From Kluyveromyces lactis (taxonomy: Eukaryota > Ascomycota > Saccharomycetes > Saccharomycetales > Saccharomycetaceae): DNA of 64,000 bases. Shown piece after piece: positions 41,142-53,700 of this stretch; position 1 is the first letter of the stretch; the number at the start of each line of letters is the position of its first letter. Location of the stretch: the NCBI RefSeq assembly GCF_000002515.2, contig NC_006041.1, positions 1,798,001-1,862,000 on the forward strand, given 5' to 3'. A program made the translations under genes and the position numbers. The notes below the pieces were generated by a model, which was not told the origin of the DNA, searched no databases, and saw only the letters and a list, made by a program, of their open reading frames with translations.

Positions 41142-42266
41142 TTAACTCCAAACGCTCATGTCAGAATTCCAGATGGAAACAGAAGAAGTAGTTGGTTGGG
41201 CAGAAGAGTCGTTATTCCAAGTCGAAGTTGGTTCAGAGAGCATGAAAGTCGAAGATAACGAACTTGAAGAGTATAACCCCCCTCCATAAGGTAGTTGTGG
41301 ATCATTATTTTCAGTAACTGATGATGACGAAGGTGTTAAAGGGTTCATAAAGTCATGACCTTGAGAGAAAGACTGTTCGATAAAATTACTACCAAAAGTT
41401 GGAAAAGATTGCTGTTGCATGTGGAATGGCTGCGAATGCAGTGGTTGCTGATACTGTTGAGGTAAAGACTGTAAACTCTGATGTTGTTGTGATAAGAAAC
41501 GATTTTGTTGCTGTCCAATGGAACGATTATTGTTCATGTCCATAGGCACCATGAGATCCATATCGTTACTTACAGAAGAACCAACTGACACCGAACTTAG
41601 AGTAGATGACAAGCGAGAAGGGGTAATTGGAGGAGGTGTGACACTTGAAGTAGGACTGAATGGTATATGAGAAGCTGGAAGCTGGGACATATTGTTAACA
41701 TTTCCATTTAGTTGATTCAGAGACAAGTTGCTATTGTGTGCGCTGTTGCCATCAGTTGGAGTGATATTACTGTATCCATTATCATTCCCATTATTAGTAT
41801 CATTCAAATGAGCATTGAAATTGGCATTGCCGATATTGCTATTAGAGTAACTGCTATTGGATGTCGAATTGTAACCCGCATAATAGCCAGAAGAATACGT
41901 CTGTTGATGCACTGATTTGTTGTACATGCTGGTTACTGATTGTTGGTACTGTTGGTTGTACTTAATTGCATTACCTTGTTGACGGTACGCTGTGTTGTAG
42001 TTATTGTTCTGGGTAAATGTTGTGCCATTATTATATTTCTTGCGATTATTATTGTGTTGTTGGTGCTGATTCTGATGTTGTGAATTAGTGTAGCTCGAGT
42101 AATGTCCATTATTAGATTTCACCTGTTGGTTATATCTGTGTGCAGCTTGGTATGGATGGTTTTGTTGCTGCTGAGAAGCCTGTTTCAAAGTACGGTATTT
42201 CAATAGGTAGGTATCCATATCCTCAACTTGAGAAAAAAATGGGACGTTTACCAATTGACCAGGCAT
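41142..42266 (-). CDS. Asn/Gln/Ser-rich protein of unknown function, YBL081W-like
   Basis: 374 residues from the ATG at 42266. The frame continues 44 codons upstream but has only a TTG there, and MPGQLVNVPFFSQVEDMD agrees with the start I recall for S. cerevisiae YBL081W (MPGQ..S.PFLSQNEDMD). The next segment, YLLKYRTLK, and the extreme C-terminus, IWNSDMSVWS, also appear conserved. Everything between is low complexity (Asn, Gln, Ser, Tyr, His) without a recognised domain, signal peptide or membrane segment. Conserved ends on a disordered body suggest short linear binding motifs; the function is unknown. Synteny with YBL081W between PET112 and ALG3 supports orthology. Confidence 0.88.
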   Translation of the reverse strand: MPGQLVNVPFFSQVEDMDTYLLKYRTLKQASQQQQNHPYQAAHRYNQQVKSNNGHYSSYTNSQHQNQHQQHNNNRKKYNNGTTFTQNNNYNTAYRQQGNAIKYNQQYQQSVTSMYNKSVHQQTYSSGYYAGYNSTSNSSYSNSNIGNANFNAHLNDTNNGNDNGYSNITPTDGNSAHNSNLSLNQLNGNVNNMSQLPASHIPFSPTSSVTPPPITPSRLSSTLSSVSVGSSVSNDMDLMVPMDMNNNRSIGQQQNRFLSQQHQSLQSLPQQYQQPLHSQPFHMQQQSFPTFGSNFIEQSFSQGHDFMNPLTPSSSSVTENNDPQLPYGGGLYSSSSLSSTFMLSEPTSTWNNDSSAQPTTSSVSIWNSDMSVWS

Positions 42267-43091
42267 AATGATATAAGATGGGATTGGTATATGCAAAGAA
42301 CTTTTCAAACGAATAAAACTTAAAACCGAGAATAAAATGACATAAAACTTTGGAAATAAAATGAAGCTTTCAAAAGAAGACAAAGGGTTTTCATGCAAAA
42401 TGAAGAATCGTTATTTGATACTAAAACCAGATGAGAGAGAAAAAAAATGCTAAGTCACAATGAATAATAGCTTCACTGGATGATTAGTTGAATGGGAAAT
42501 AAATAATTGATGCCGATCAGCACAGAAATGAATTTGCAGGGCACTCAATAAATAATTTGGGACCGAATTATGATGATATGAAATAAATGTAAAGCAGAGT
42601 GTGCACCACTAATTTCAGTGCTTGATATCCGTATATTTGGGCAGCAAAAGGAAAGAAAAAAAGTATAATGTTTGCAAAGATGAATTACCACCCCAGAGTT
42701 AACCAAGCCCGTAAAAAGAAGAAGGATCGACGTCTATTTTGTTATTTAGATCTGCTTCTTCGTCACTTTATGTGATTGCATATAAATTAAATGAGTTTCC
42801 TGTTGGCAAAGTTCAACTTTTTTTCATTTTAAAATTTTTCCTGTTCAAATTCATGTCAAAGAAGATAGAGGAAGTTTATCCAACAACGAAATAAATGAAT
42901 GAGACTTCAGCGACAGATTTAAGATACTACCAAAACTACAGTCCATTAATAATCATAACTAGTAACTAAAATAATATGGCATGATGTACTCATTCCGGTT
43001 TAATTATAATTTGTCTAAGGTTGGTTCTTTGTCAATTCTGTTTGAAATTTCCTTGCGGTTTTAACAGGAACTTATGTAGCATTATATTTAG
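42267..43091. other. Promoter of the YBL081W-like gene / GLE2 3' region
   Basis: 825 bp between tandem minus-strand genes. AT-rich, with no coding frame or strong site seen. Confidence 0.4.
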
Positions 43092-44207
43092 TTATCGGGT
43101 TCCAGTAGTCTTTTTCTTAGCCTTGACTTCTTCGTCGGTAGTTGCGTGCAATCGAATGACGTTTGGATAGTCTGGCCTGTTTCCTATATGGCCTTGATGC
43201 CAGTCATAACTTAGTGCATAGGCAAAAACAGAACCCGTCCTATTGAATTGGCAAACAGGAATGGAGTAGTTTAATTTCGGGAAGCCTTTTAGCCTGTGTC
43301 TATGGTTTTTATCCCAGAAGTGGAAAGAACCGTCCCCACCAGCAGTAGCAAACGTACCATGAATAGGGTGGAATACTATGCTATTTACAGGGTACACTTG
43401 GACTTCAGTAGACGTTCTACCACCAGCAGCACCGTTATTCTGCACTTGTTGACGATGGCATTTGAACGAAAAACCGTCTTTCCTTTGTTCTTGTTCATCA
43501 ATGTATTGAACGGCACACCTTCCCTCGATAGAACCAATTGCAAATCCGTTCCCCTCATTATAACACGAAATAGACCTTGTTTGCCATTTCAAAGGTGATA
43601 GAGATGTCTTAAAGATTTGACCTGGATTATTCAAGTCTATTACCGCTATATGTCTTTCAGCCATGCCTACCACCATAAGTTTTTGTGAAGCATCCATGCA
43701 GTACACTCTTTCGGGCATTTGTAATGTCATTATCGGCTGTGGAGACCTAAGATCCCAGTACTTTACTGTCTTATCCCAAGAACCCGTAGCGATGCACTCT
43801 TGATTGGTTGGTCCACATGATACAAATCTTAAAGATTGTACAGCACTGTTGTGTTGTCCGATCTGCTGTGCTTGTCCTGTAGTCACGTCAAATACTTTTA
43901 AGACATTATCACAGCCGCCACTTGCAACTTTAGTTCCATCGATTGACCATCTCGTAGTTAACACTGGAGCTTGATGATCGTACTGTGCCCTTCCTTGAGG
44001 GGATCCACTTTGGACATCCCATATTCTAACTTTGCTATCCCATGAACTTACACTGAACATGAAGTCTGACTGTGGAGAAAAAGCAATATCACTAATTGAA
44101 TCCTCTGCTGCATTGTTTAAAACAATATCATTTGCTAAGTCTTTCTCAGTTGCCATTGTTGACGGTGTGGATGATGACGATGAGTTACTTGTACGGTAAA
44201 AGGACAT
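43092..44207 (-). CDS. GLE2: mRNA export factor Gle2 (Rae1), WD40 propeller
   Basis: 371 residues, against 365 in S. cerevisiae Gle2. It binds the GLEBS motif of the Nup98-type nucleoporin Nup116 and supports mRNA export. A Ser/Thr-rich N-terminus (about 30 residues) is followed by seven WD40-like blades; examples are [53 protein letters not shown] and [17 protein letters not shown]. The C-terminal DYPNVIRLH tail matches the family. YER107C in the conserved order. Confidence 0.97.
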   Translation of the reverse strand: MSFYRTSNSSSSSTPSTMATEKDLANDIVLNNAAEDSISDIAFSPQSDFMFSVSSWDSKVRIWDVQSGSPQGRAQYDHQAPVLTTRWSIDGTKVASGGCDNVLKVFDVTTGQAQQIGQHNSAVQSLRFVSCGPTNQECIATGSWDKTVKYWDLRSPQPIMTLQMPERVYCMDASQKLMVVGMAERHIAVIDLNNPGQIFKTSLSPLKWQTRSISCYNEGNGFAIGSIEGRCAVQYIDEQEQRKDGFSFKCHRQQVQNNGAAGGRTSTEVQVYPVNSIVFHPIHGTFATAGGDGSFHFWDKNHRHRLKGFPKLNYSIPVCQFNRTGSVFAYALSYDWHQGHIGNRPDYPNVIRLHATTDEEVKAKKKTTGTR

Positions 44208-44952
44208 TATATGCCATGTAGTCTAACCCTGCAATAATAAAGTAAAAACTTTCCAAGCGAAACAATTAGAGGCGAATTTTAGTACCCAATATCTTATCGT
44301 ACATCTACCGTCTTACGAAATCGAGATATCTAATATCTTTTTACTTCCTCACGTATGGTGAGCTTTAATTGTTTATGTTCATAACATCCAAGCTTGAGCT
44401 GAGATGTCCAAGTATCATTATGAACGATTAGTGATAGTTCTATATTAAAATGACATCGTTATCTAAAGGTAAACTAAATAGCCAAATTGGTTCTGGCATA
44501 TCATCAAGAACGTATTCGAAAAGTTATTATGATACATACAGTTTTATTTTGTAATGTGAACTACTGTAATGTAGGATAAAAGAACTGAAAGTGCGTTGTC
44601 CAAAAGGAAAAGAGTCTCACATTTTAATGATACAATAAAATACTGTTCCGTCGCGCAGTTAATTACAGGAATCGAGGAGGGAGGAAAGAACAACGGGAAG
44701 GTTTGGTGTTTATCAAATTAAAAGTATTGTGGAATTGAGGTACAATGAGCGGAATTGTATTAATACTGCAAACATAATTTGACTCCAGAACAAACTGAAA
44801 TTCTAAATGAAAGAAACAGTGAAAAAGTAAAGGAGGATTGGAATTTACACAGCTAGCAGTGTGACCACAAGTGTAAAGGGAATCTAAATCCAAGCGGTGT
44901 GCAGGGAAGTTAAATTAACTTTATGCTTAGCTATTCACATTTCACTGTATTA
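44208..44952. other. GLE2 promoter / FLO8 3' region
   Basis: 745 bp AT-rich spacer. A weak minus frame at 44663-44893 has no recognisable features. No element called. Confidence 0.4.
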
Positions 44953-46740
44953 TCATTGCCAATTCAGGAAGTTGAAATCATTATAGCTATTATTCGGATC
45001 TAAGAAATCCAAATTGAAACCGCTTTGATCTAATTTCATTTTCTCGCTGTTCTTCTCGTCTTTCGCAAATTCATCGTTAGAATCGCCCTGTGTATCGCCT
45101 TTCTTCGCGAGAGAGGCAGTTTCTAAAGTGCCCAACATTGAATCCTCATTGTCAGCATAATCAAATGCAGCAGAGGCGTTCAGAGCAGGATCTATACTCA
45201 TAGGATCGAAGTCAGTATGTGGGGTTGGATCGGTCAAAGCATTATGCGGCAACAATCCAAGGCTATTATTACTGCCAGGATCCTTGCTGCTAGCTCCGGT
45301 GGAGTCCTCTTCTTCGATGTTGTTCTGTGGAGTTGTCGTAATATCTACTGGGGTTTTCTTTGCAGCCACTTTCTTTGGTTTATTCGTTGTTGTGGTAGAT
45401 GAAACGGATAATTGCCTAGTACTGCTATTCTTACGAGCTCGTTTATTGCCAGCGGGGGCTTTTCCATTTTCCGTGGATGCCTCTGTGTTCAAAGTGAACG
45501 GAGAATTATTAACCAAGTTACCTTTCGGAGTTTTATCTCTTGGCGAGTTGTTTGCAGATAAGTGCTCGTAAACGGGGTTTAAATTAGATGGGATATTATT
45601 TCTATTTCCAGATCCTGGAGTCAATGCAGTTGTATTGGGCGTGTTTGGTGCTGATTGAGATTTCTTGAAATCCTTAACCCTCTTGGTATACTTCCGTTTC
45701 TTTGGAGCTGCAGCGGTAGCAGGTGGTGCAGTTCCTACATTTAAAGGACTTTGGTTAGGAGGAGTAGCAATCTGTGAGGAATTAGGAGGGAGCATTGGGT
45801 TTGAACCCTTTTTGTTTCCAGCATTCCCAGATGTAGACAGAGTCAAGAACTGGGGCGTAGATCCAGAAGACAGGGATGTTTCCTTTGCGATGGATAAAAC
45901 CTTTTTGTTTTCCTTTTCTAGCATTAATAGCTCTTTCTGATAGTTGTATAGACCATCCATACTTGACATTTCAAATGAAGGATTCGTATTATGATGCATG
46001 CCATTTACGTTTGAACCAGGGATTGTATTCATACTATTCATTGGCATGTTGTTAACACCAATGTTACTGGACAGATGCGAAGAATAGCTAGGGGCGGACA
46101 GCATGCCTTGGACTAACGCAGCCGATTGGTTGTGAGGAATTTGGGTTTGAGAATTTCTTTGACTTGGCATCGCCGGTGCAGAGTTTGGAATGTTCATATT
46201 GATGTAAGTTGGAATGGATCCAAATTGTTGGGATAAAGAAGATGGTTTTGAATAAGGAGCCTGGCCCTGACCTGAGCTTGGGATTTGAGTGGGGGCTACC
46301 ATGTTGATTGCATAGGATGACGATGAATTGGGCGTCATGTGTTCATTGTTTATGATGCCTTCATTTCCATTGACATTGATATTACTACCGTTATTAGTGT
46401 TACCATTGTCACTACTATTGCTTACATTATTAGCAGTGTTATGAGAATTGGTTGGAACAGTACCAGTACCAGCTGGTCCACTATTACTTGCCAACGGTAT
46501 AGAGTTTGAAACAGGATTAGAGCCCATACACGCAGCTTGTTGAGCTTGCTGTGTATTGTTATAAGGATTCATAGAAGGTGTATAATAACCTCCATTTGGA
46601 ACACCTGGTACACCATTATAGAAGCCTTGAAGATGATGTTGCATTTGAAGATGATGTTGTTGTTGTTGATGTTGCTGTACACTAGAGGGGTGAGTATTAT
46701 TTTGTTGACGCTGAGGTTGAGGTTTGATAGGCTGTTGCGG

Positions 46741-46802
<62 letters not shown>

Positions 46803-47673
46803 GCTGTTGAGACGACGCTGCTGAATGAGTAGCCATCGGAGCAGTGTTGGAGTTATACTGAGGTGTATACCCCGGGAAATTAGCCGAGGAAGCCGAAGAA
46901 GGCACACTTGGCTGAGCCGTCTGAGCTACTGAATTGGACATATTAAATTGGTTATTAGCAGCCATGGAAGCAATGGACGCGAATTCCATTGGATCGAACA
47001 TTTCGTGCTGGTAAAATCCTTTCTGCTCAGCAGTTTGTTGAACCCTAGCAACATGCATGGTAACTCCTCTATAAGTATGTTCTTGTCGTTGCCGTTGAAG
47101 TTGCTGTTCGAAATATTTCTTAGCGACGTCTGATCCGCCTCTATGAGTCCTTGCGTTAAACACGTCCCAAAAAATCTGCCACCATTCGTAAAGAAACCCC
47201 TCTGGGACATCATGCGAGGGGTCCAGCCTTTTCTCAACATCGAGAAGCTTCGCTTCTCGTTCAAATGATTGTGCTGTTTCGTTCAAATTTGATTTTATTA
47301 GAAAGTCATGGATGAAAGCATCGAGCAGTTTCTTGGTTCGCAAATCGTCGTACTCGCTTGCATTAAACACCATAGTGTCCTGAACAGGCGAAGGATCAGA
47401 AACCATGCCCACCGGTGTACCTGCCAATCCAGGTGCGTTTCCCGGCTTGCCAGTACCATACGAGTTGCTGTTGCTGCTGTTATTGTTTGTATTGATATTC
47501 GGAGGTCTGTTATAATTTTGATTATGGTTTGGAGTACTCCCACCACCAGCAGCGGCTGCGGCCGCCGCGGCCTGCAACATCCTCGACCTTTCTAGCGACA
47601 TATGACCTGGCTTTGGAGCACTCCATCCAGTATCAGCAACGTCTGACTGCCCAGAGTACATCTCTCGCTTCAT
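44953..47673 (-). CDS. FLO8: LisH-domain transcriptional activator Flo8
   Basis: 906 residues, longer than S. cerevisiae Flo8 (799) because of homopolymer tracts. Flo8 is the PKA-controlled activator of flocculin and filamentation genes, working with Mss11. An Ala tract (35-42) is followed by a LisH motif at about 113-145 (LRTKKLLDAFIHDFLIKSNL) and the conserved LYEWWQIFWDVFNAR segment (about 163-177). Then comes a poly-Gln tract encoded by at least 21 consecutive CAA codons (residues about 289-313) and long Asn/Ser/Pro-rich stretches. A basic AT-hook-like cluster (KKRKYTKR) lies near 675, and the acidic C-terminus (LDFLDPNNSYNDFNFLNW) resembles an activation domain. YER109C synteny supports the call. 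Confidence 0.93.
46741..46803 (-). repeat. CAA trinucleotide microsatellite (21 units) in FLO8
   Basis: Twenty-one uninterrupted TTG units on the plus strand (CAA, Gln, on the coding strand), followed by CTG and TTG. An uninterrupted tract of this length is expected to vary in length between strains. Confidence 0.95.
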
Positions 47674-48947
47674 GCGTTGAAAATACGTGTGTAAAGAACA
47701 GGAGACAAAAACACGGAATCTCTCTCTCTATCTCTCAATCTCACTCACTACCGGTACTGATTCAGCGAATAGATAATTGGTCTCTAAATACTGTCACACA
47801 CACTTTGGCACGCACTCACAATCTTTCTTTCTATCTCTCTAACGGATCCTAGCTAATAGCCCGCCTCTGTTATTGTTTCTGTTTCTGTTTCTGTCTCTGT
47901 TTTATCTCATTCCTTCAGTGAAAAAAAAAAAAAAAAAATACAGTACCGTTCTTTATTGTAATTTCAGTTCCAAATTGCCAGCTAATTTTCAAACTTTAAT
48001 TGTCTTTTTGTACTGTCGCAGTTTTGTTTCTTGCTGGCTGGTGCCGAGTCTGTAGTACTTATCCAGGCTTCCAGGCCGCAGCGATTTCAGTGTTACCCAA
48101 GAATCCATTGAACTAACCTAGGCCTACCTGGCCTAGCCCAACCTAACTTACATAATATGTACATAATATACTCTGTCTCTTATCTAAGTCCCTCTTTCCT
48201 CCCCCATGACTTGCGGACGTTAGCCCAATTGTGCACAAAGGCTACTACGATCGGATGACAACCCTAGAGTAGGTAAACTTCTGGTGTTCTGGTTGGTTAA
48301 TATTAGTTTGGAAGGTACTTGGGCTGTACCCCCAGCTAGGGTGAATTATATGGGGCTAACAATCGAAGATCGTCCGTCAACTTATTCTCTGGGTGTGCAA
48401 GAATCATCAAATCACGTGATATATGTATTTTTACCCATGAAAGAAACGTTCGAATAATCATCCGATTACATGAAAGGTAAATACCACAGGAGCCTCAGGC
48501 AATTGCTCTTGTGTAATTTTTTGACACCCCAAGGGTAGGATACTGTAATCAACCCTACCCCTGTTGATATCATAATGTTAGTCTTGGACTCTGTCATGCC
48601 GCATGCTTTGAAGAGCATACGGACAATCAATCGGAACAACTACATGCTTGAATATCGTGGGGTGTGAAGGGAGAAAAGGTGCCGGCATTTGTTTTCATAT
48701 GGTATGTACGGGTGTTTTCTGGACAGATATTTTTGTTCCCTGCTTTTAGCCCCGCCAGTTATAACGGCAATTGAAACAGAGGAAAAACTCCGTACCAAAG
48801 GCAAGAACGCTGAACGGCGGTGTTCAATGAGGGGAAACAAAATGTCGATGAAAGGGCGGGTAATGATGGTACCCTTTTCTGTCACGTGACGAACACTGGA
48901 CACTCTATGAAGGAGCATTATTCGTACGGCAACAGGATGTCCCCCAG
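47674..48947. other. Long FLO8 promoter / ALG3 3' region
   Basis: 1.27 kb, long for this genome, as is also seen upstream of FLO-pathway regulators. It contains CT-rich tracts (47717-47760), TTTCTG repeats (about 47875-47900), an A18 run (47921-47938), a GC-richer patch of short repeats GGCCTA/TGGCCTAG near 48120-48140, and two CACGTG boxes (near 48413-48418 and 48882-48888). No gene is supportable. Confidence 0.5.
47921..47938 (+). repeat. A18 homopolymer
   Basis: Eighteen consecutive A residues upstream of FLO8. A poly(dA:dT) tract of this length tends to exclude nucleosomes. Confidence 0.9.
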
Positions 48948-50336
48948 CTACTCAGCTTTCTCGTGTGTTGTTTCGTTATCACCACTTTTCGAGTTTGCGG
49001 GTCCTCTTAAGAATACAGCCAATAACAGTGATGTGTTACACGCGTGTAGCAGTGTGGATGCAGTAGCGTTTGGCGGATAGCTGTTCCAGCACCACTCATG
49101 TGTTAGGTACCATAGCACACATAGCGGATACGGAACATTGGCCCAATTCAATAGTACTGGTAACGTCCAATGGTACCAAGATAGGAATTGGTAGTGTAAT
49201 GATCGAGCAAATAGTACTCCAATGTAATTGGTAACAAGTAAAATGTATGCAATTTGTTCTGCGTTTACTCTCATCGCACTGAATACAGCATCGGTAAAAG
49301 GATGTAAAAGGTTAGCTTTGCCAATCTTCAGTAAACCTGCCGGTGTATTCATGTTCGTTGGTATCAGCTTGTAAAACAAAAACACGACTAAAACAATGAC
49401 ATGAGATATTAATAGAGACCTATGGAAAAGTGGGTCCAAGAATACTTCCTCGTCTACCATTTGCCAGTTCACTGACCATTTGTACATGAATTGCCTGCTG
49501 AAATTGAACGCGCTTTGCAAATATTCCCAAGGATACTCTTTCCAAAATGGAATGGCTATTATTACCTGCCAAATAACCATCACCGCTAAGTTTAGTACGA
49601 TTTTGAAAGTATTACAACGCTCTAATAGGTATATTGTTAACAACACACCTGGGAGATATAGCAATGCGTTCATTTTGATGCTTACTGCCATTGAGTAAAA
49701 ACTACTGCCGATAAGTACCAGAAATCCTCTAATCTTATACTTCGCACAAAGTATCATTACCAACACAGCCAAAGACATAAACAAGGTCGTAAAACAGTCG
49801 TTGAAAAGTCTTAGCACGTAAACCGAGTGTAATCTTTTGGAAAGTATGGCAAATATCGCATACCCAGGAGGTATATTCAACAACCCAAAACACATGAATT
49901 GTATCATCAAAGTTATCACATAAAGATATCTGAATAAATCTTGAGCTTCGCTTATATTCTCTAATCCATCACTTACCCACTCAAATATCTTGTATATGAA
50001 TACATGACCTGCTGGATATACCAATGGTCCAGTTCCGCCTTTTATTTGAGAATAATCTCTTTCTCCGTTTTGAATCATCCATATTTGTTCCATATATGCA
50101 GTATAATCAATCTCTGTATAAGACACTTTATTTTGAATGAACTTCATTGCAATGGATTCTAAAAGTATCAAGACAGGCATTGCAATAGCATTGGCCTCGG
50201 GATTCCACATAAGATAATTGAATGCATCTAAAATATCTTGAAATGGCGTAAATGGCGGACGTACAAATTCCTTCGGTTGTTGATCGTCTCCTACAGTGGG
50301 AGCCCCTACAGTTTTATTAGCGCCTTCTTCCACCAT
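48948..50336 (-). CDS. ALG3: Dol-P-Man:Man5GlcNAc2-PP-Dol alpha-1,3-mannosyltransferase
   Basis: 462 residues, against 458 in S. cerevisiae Alg3. ER membrane enzyme that adds the first mannose from dolichol-phosphate-mannose in the lumen during assembly of the N-glycan precursor. It is a multi-pass protein of the GT-C type with at least ten hydrophobic segments. Family landmarks are EIDYTAYMEQIWM (luminal loop with the acidic catalytic motif), GTGPLVYPAGHVFIY, RLFNDCFT, SIKMNALLYLPG and the FSRQFMYKWSVNW stretch. YBL082C position is conserved after YBL081W. Confidence 0.97.
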   Translation of the reverse strand: MVEEGANKTVGAPTVGDDQQPKEFVRPPFTPFQDILDAFNYLMWNPEANAIAMPVLILLESIAMKFIQNKVSYTEIDYTAYMEQIWMIQNGERDYSQIKGGTGPLVYPAGHVFIYKIFEWVSDGLENISEAQDLFRYLYVITLMIQFMCFGLLNIPPGYAIFAILSKRLHSVYVLRLFNDCFTTLFMSLAVLVMILCAKYKIRGFLVLIGSSFYSMAVSIKMNALLYLPGVLLTIYLLERCNTFKIVLNLAVMVIWQVIIAIPFWKEYPWEYLQSAFNFSRQFMYKWSVNWQMVDEEVFLDPLFHRSLLISHVIVLVVFLFYKLIPTNMNTPAGLLKIGKANLLHPFTDAVFSAMRVNAEQIAYILLVTNYIGVLFARSLHYQFLSWYHWTLPVLLNWANVPYPLCVLWYLTHEWCWNSYPPNATASTLLHACNTSLLLAVFLRGPANSKSGDNETTHEKAE

Positions 50337-50702
50337 TTCCTTAGATGTAGTTAGCGCAATTCGTTATGGCTTTTCTCCATATGAATGTTTGATCAGAACA
50401 AGGCCAATGTTATTGATGTATTTTACGTCTCAATGTGAGTTTTCGTTTTTTATGGTATTTTATCTATGTTGTCACATTCTCTTTAAATGTCAGGAAGAGA
50501 AAACGATAATGATACAGAGAGCAACAGTTGGGCAGCATCTTTCATGTCAAAAGTTATATCTTGGGATGAAATTCCATACAATGTAGTATACAAAATTTAT
50601 ATGGAATACTAAAATACATAAATACGAGTGGTGTTTCGTTTTGTTTTGGTGCAGCATGTGTCATAAGAAGAAAGGAATAAAGACAAAAAGAGATTTGGAC
50701 AT
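50337..50702. other. ALG3 promoter / KAP123 3' region
   Basis: 366 bp spacer between tandem minus-strand genes. Nothing specific recognised. Confidence 0.4.
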
Positions 50703-53700
50703 TCAAGCAATAACTTGAGCCAAAACCGGGTTTTGGGCAACAGCACCATTGAACTGTTGGTTCAAATGTTTCAATAATTCGATGACTTGTTGCTTTATTT
50801 CTTCGGATTGGAACTGTTTTCTCTTTTCCAAGTTTTCTTCTCTGCCTAAGGTAGAGTTCGTCTCTAATTCAATTCTTTCACTTTCCTTCTCGAAAACAGT
50901 TGCGAAAATTGCGATGACCTTTGGTGCTTCATTGATGATGGTGCTGTTTTGCTCTTGGAATAACTTCAAGAATAATTTGAAGATCGGATCGTATTCTTCG
51001 AATGCAGTGTTGAATGGCAAGTGCGAGAGTAGAGCTGGAATGGTGTGTTCCAGTGGAACTAGGTTTTGGTGCTTCAAGATCATTCTGGCCACACATCCGC
51101 ATACGTTGGAGAAAGTTCTGTCAACGATTTCTTTGGTAGCTTCATCATCTTCAGTAGCTAAGTTCTTTTCGTCAGCAACGCTCAAAATTTCGTATAAGGA
51201 TTTTAGAACTGGAGAATAGATAGCAGAAACATCGAATGATGAATATTCAATCAACAAACCAACACCGTATGAAGCATTACATCTGACTTCTAATGATTTA
51301 TCATTAGTCAAACTGATGATCAAAGCCTCTAACAATTCTTGAATGAATGGGTTTTCATCTCTCATGCCTAAAGCGATTTCAGATAGAGCACCGACGGCAA
51401 AGGATCTCTTGTTCTTGGACTTGGATTGGCACAATTGCAAGATAACCGGCTTGGCTGTAGTAAACACTTGGGCGAAACCACCAACCAAGTTAGTAGACAA
51501 AGCGACATAGATGTCTAAAGCGACGTCCAACAAAGTAGCTTCGGTTTCTGAGGCATCTAGATCTTCGTCTTCTGGGACGTCTTCTTCGAAATGGATGGTT
51601 TGACAAGCATGTTCACCCTTCAAAACGCTCAAAGCTTCACGACATAGTTGATCCAAATGGGTAGAGTCACCGTTATCCATGATGATGATTGGACCAAACA
51701 ATCTTAACATTTCAGAAAGATCTTGGAACACGCTGATAACCATAGAAGTTTCAACCTCTTCGATAACATTGTTCAAAGAAACTTCTCTAACAGTTTGAAT
51801 AACGGCTAACGCGCTAGCATCGACATAAGAGCCTGATGGAACACCCTTTGGATACTCACCTTCTTTCAAGTTGGCAGTCAACAAAACAGCTTTAACAATA
51901 GCCCACATGGAGTGTAGAGCCGTTTCTTTCAAACCATATGACTCATTGACTTGCTCAGCTAAAACCTTCAAAGATGGTTCAACGTATTCCAAGAAGTGTT
52001 CTTTGGAAGCAATGGCTAATTCTGACAAAGCAGCAGCAGCAACTTCCTTTTCGTATGCGATACCAGTGTTTACGGTAAATTTGCTTTGTAGTTCTTCTTC
52101 ATCCAAATCTTCGATGCCTTCCAAGAAGTCTTCGTCACCGTCAAAGTTAAATTGGTATTCTTCTTGTTCGAGAGTTTTAAATATTTCAGGAATGATGGTT
52201 TGTAGGAAAGGAGCAAAGTCCTTACCATAAACCTTTGCCATATTGGCAATGAAGGCGTAACCAGACTCTCTCAATCTAGCAGAATCAGTTTTGATAGCTT
52301 CGTAGGCAGCGTTCACCAATGGCTCAGCATATTCAGCAAAAGCAGCGGATTTGACCGCTCTACCCATGGTGGAGATGTTTTCGAAAGTCAAGGCCTTCAA
52401 TTCAATGTCGTCTTCAGACAAACCTTCGATTTGGGAGACGTTTTGAATAAACTGTTGCAAGTATTGAACAGATGTCTTGAAGTATGGAACAAATCCTGAT
52501 CCGGCAGCAAAGGCACAAGAACCAATTGCAGAAACAATAGCAGCTCTCAATTTTGGTGATTGTTGGGTTTCCAGCATTTGGAACAATTTGTTCATTAATG
52601 GATCCAAATATTTAATGATATCATTGTGAGCAATGAATTCTAATAGACCATCCAAGGCAAGAGTTGCGTACTTGTAGATAACCACATGCTTAGCAGAGTC
52701 AATGATATCAATCACTAGAGGCAAGTATTGCTCATGATATCTAGCAACTTCGTCTTGCAAATTGGTACTCAACTGCACAATACATTTTAAAGCAGCTAAT
52801 TGCACGACTGCTTCAGAGTCCTTCAAACCAGTAACAGTGGCAGGAATGATTTTATCGAATTGAGATAATGTGTAATCTGGAGAGCCAGTAACCAATACAG
52901 AAATTGCTAACAAGATTGATCTTCTTTCGAATGGGTTAGAAGAGGACAACATGGTTGGCAAATGTTCGATAATAGGAACACCGACTTGAGATGGGGATAG
53001 TTCCCCAGAAGCGTTAGAAATCAATCTGAGAGCAGTCAATGCTGGGGTGTTTTCTTCGTTCTCACCGGCTTCGTCTTCATTAGTCAACTCATCTTCGACA
53101 TCAATTTCTTCCGAAGCAACCTTCAAAGCAGCCAAAGTGATCTCTGGACCCAATTTGGCTTGGTTTATTTTAGATTTTCTGTAAACTAAAGCAGAAGTAA
53201 CAAATTGTACTGCAAACACTCTAATATCTTCATCGACATCGGAATTGACGGCAATTTGTAAAGCCAATTTGACCAAATCAGCAATTGTGTTACCAGTTAA
53301 TTGAGAGTCCAATAACAAAAAGTCATTTAAACAGTTGAAGATTAGCTTTGTGTTAGTAGTATCACCTTCTCTGATGGTGGCATCCAGAACCTGGACGACG
53401 GAAGGAATCAAAGAAGCAAACTTAGCGGCATATTGTGGATTGATTTCACCTTCTTCTTCGATTAAAGAGGAGACGTAACTCAAGGCTTGCGCAGACAAAG
53501 ATCTTGTCTCCAATGATGCAGAATCGTTAATAGTTTGAGCAAACAAGTTCAAGAAATCATCGATGTGTAAAGCCAAGTTAGCATTAAAGGATTCCAAAAG
53601 GGACAAGATAATGAAAATAGCAGTTTCTCTAATTTTTGGGTTACTATCACAAGCAGCTTGTAGAAGGTTTGGAATCAACTCTGGCCATTTCTTCTCGTCT

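Noticed and set aside
46537-46824. Leu-rich frame opposite the FLO8 poly-Gln region
   Set aside because: It is the antisense shadow of the CAA repeat (TTG reads as Leu).
48640-49080. Small frames near the ALG3 3' end
   Set aside because: No family signature; partly antisense to the ALG3 C-terminus.
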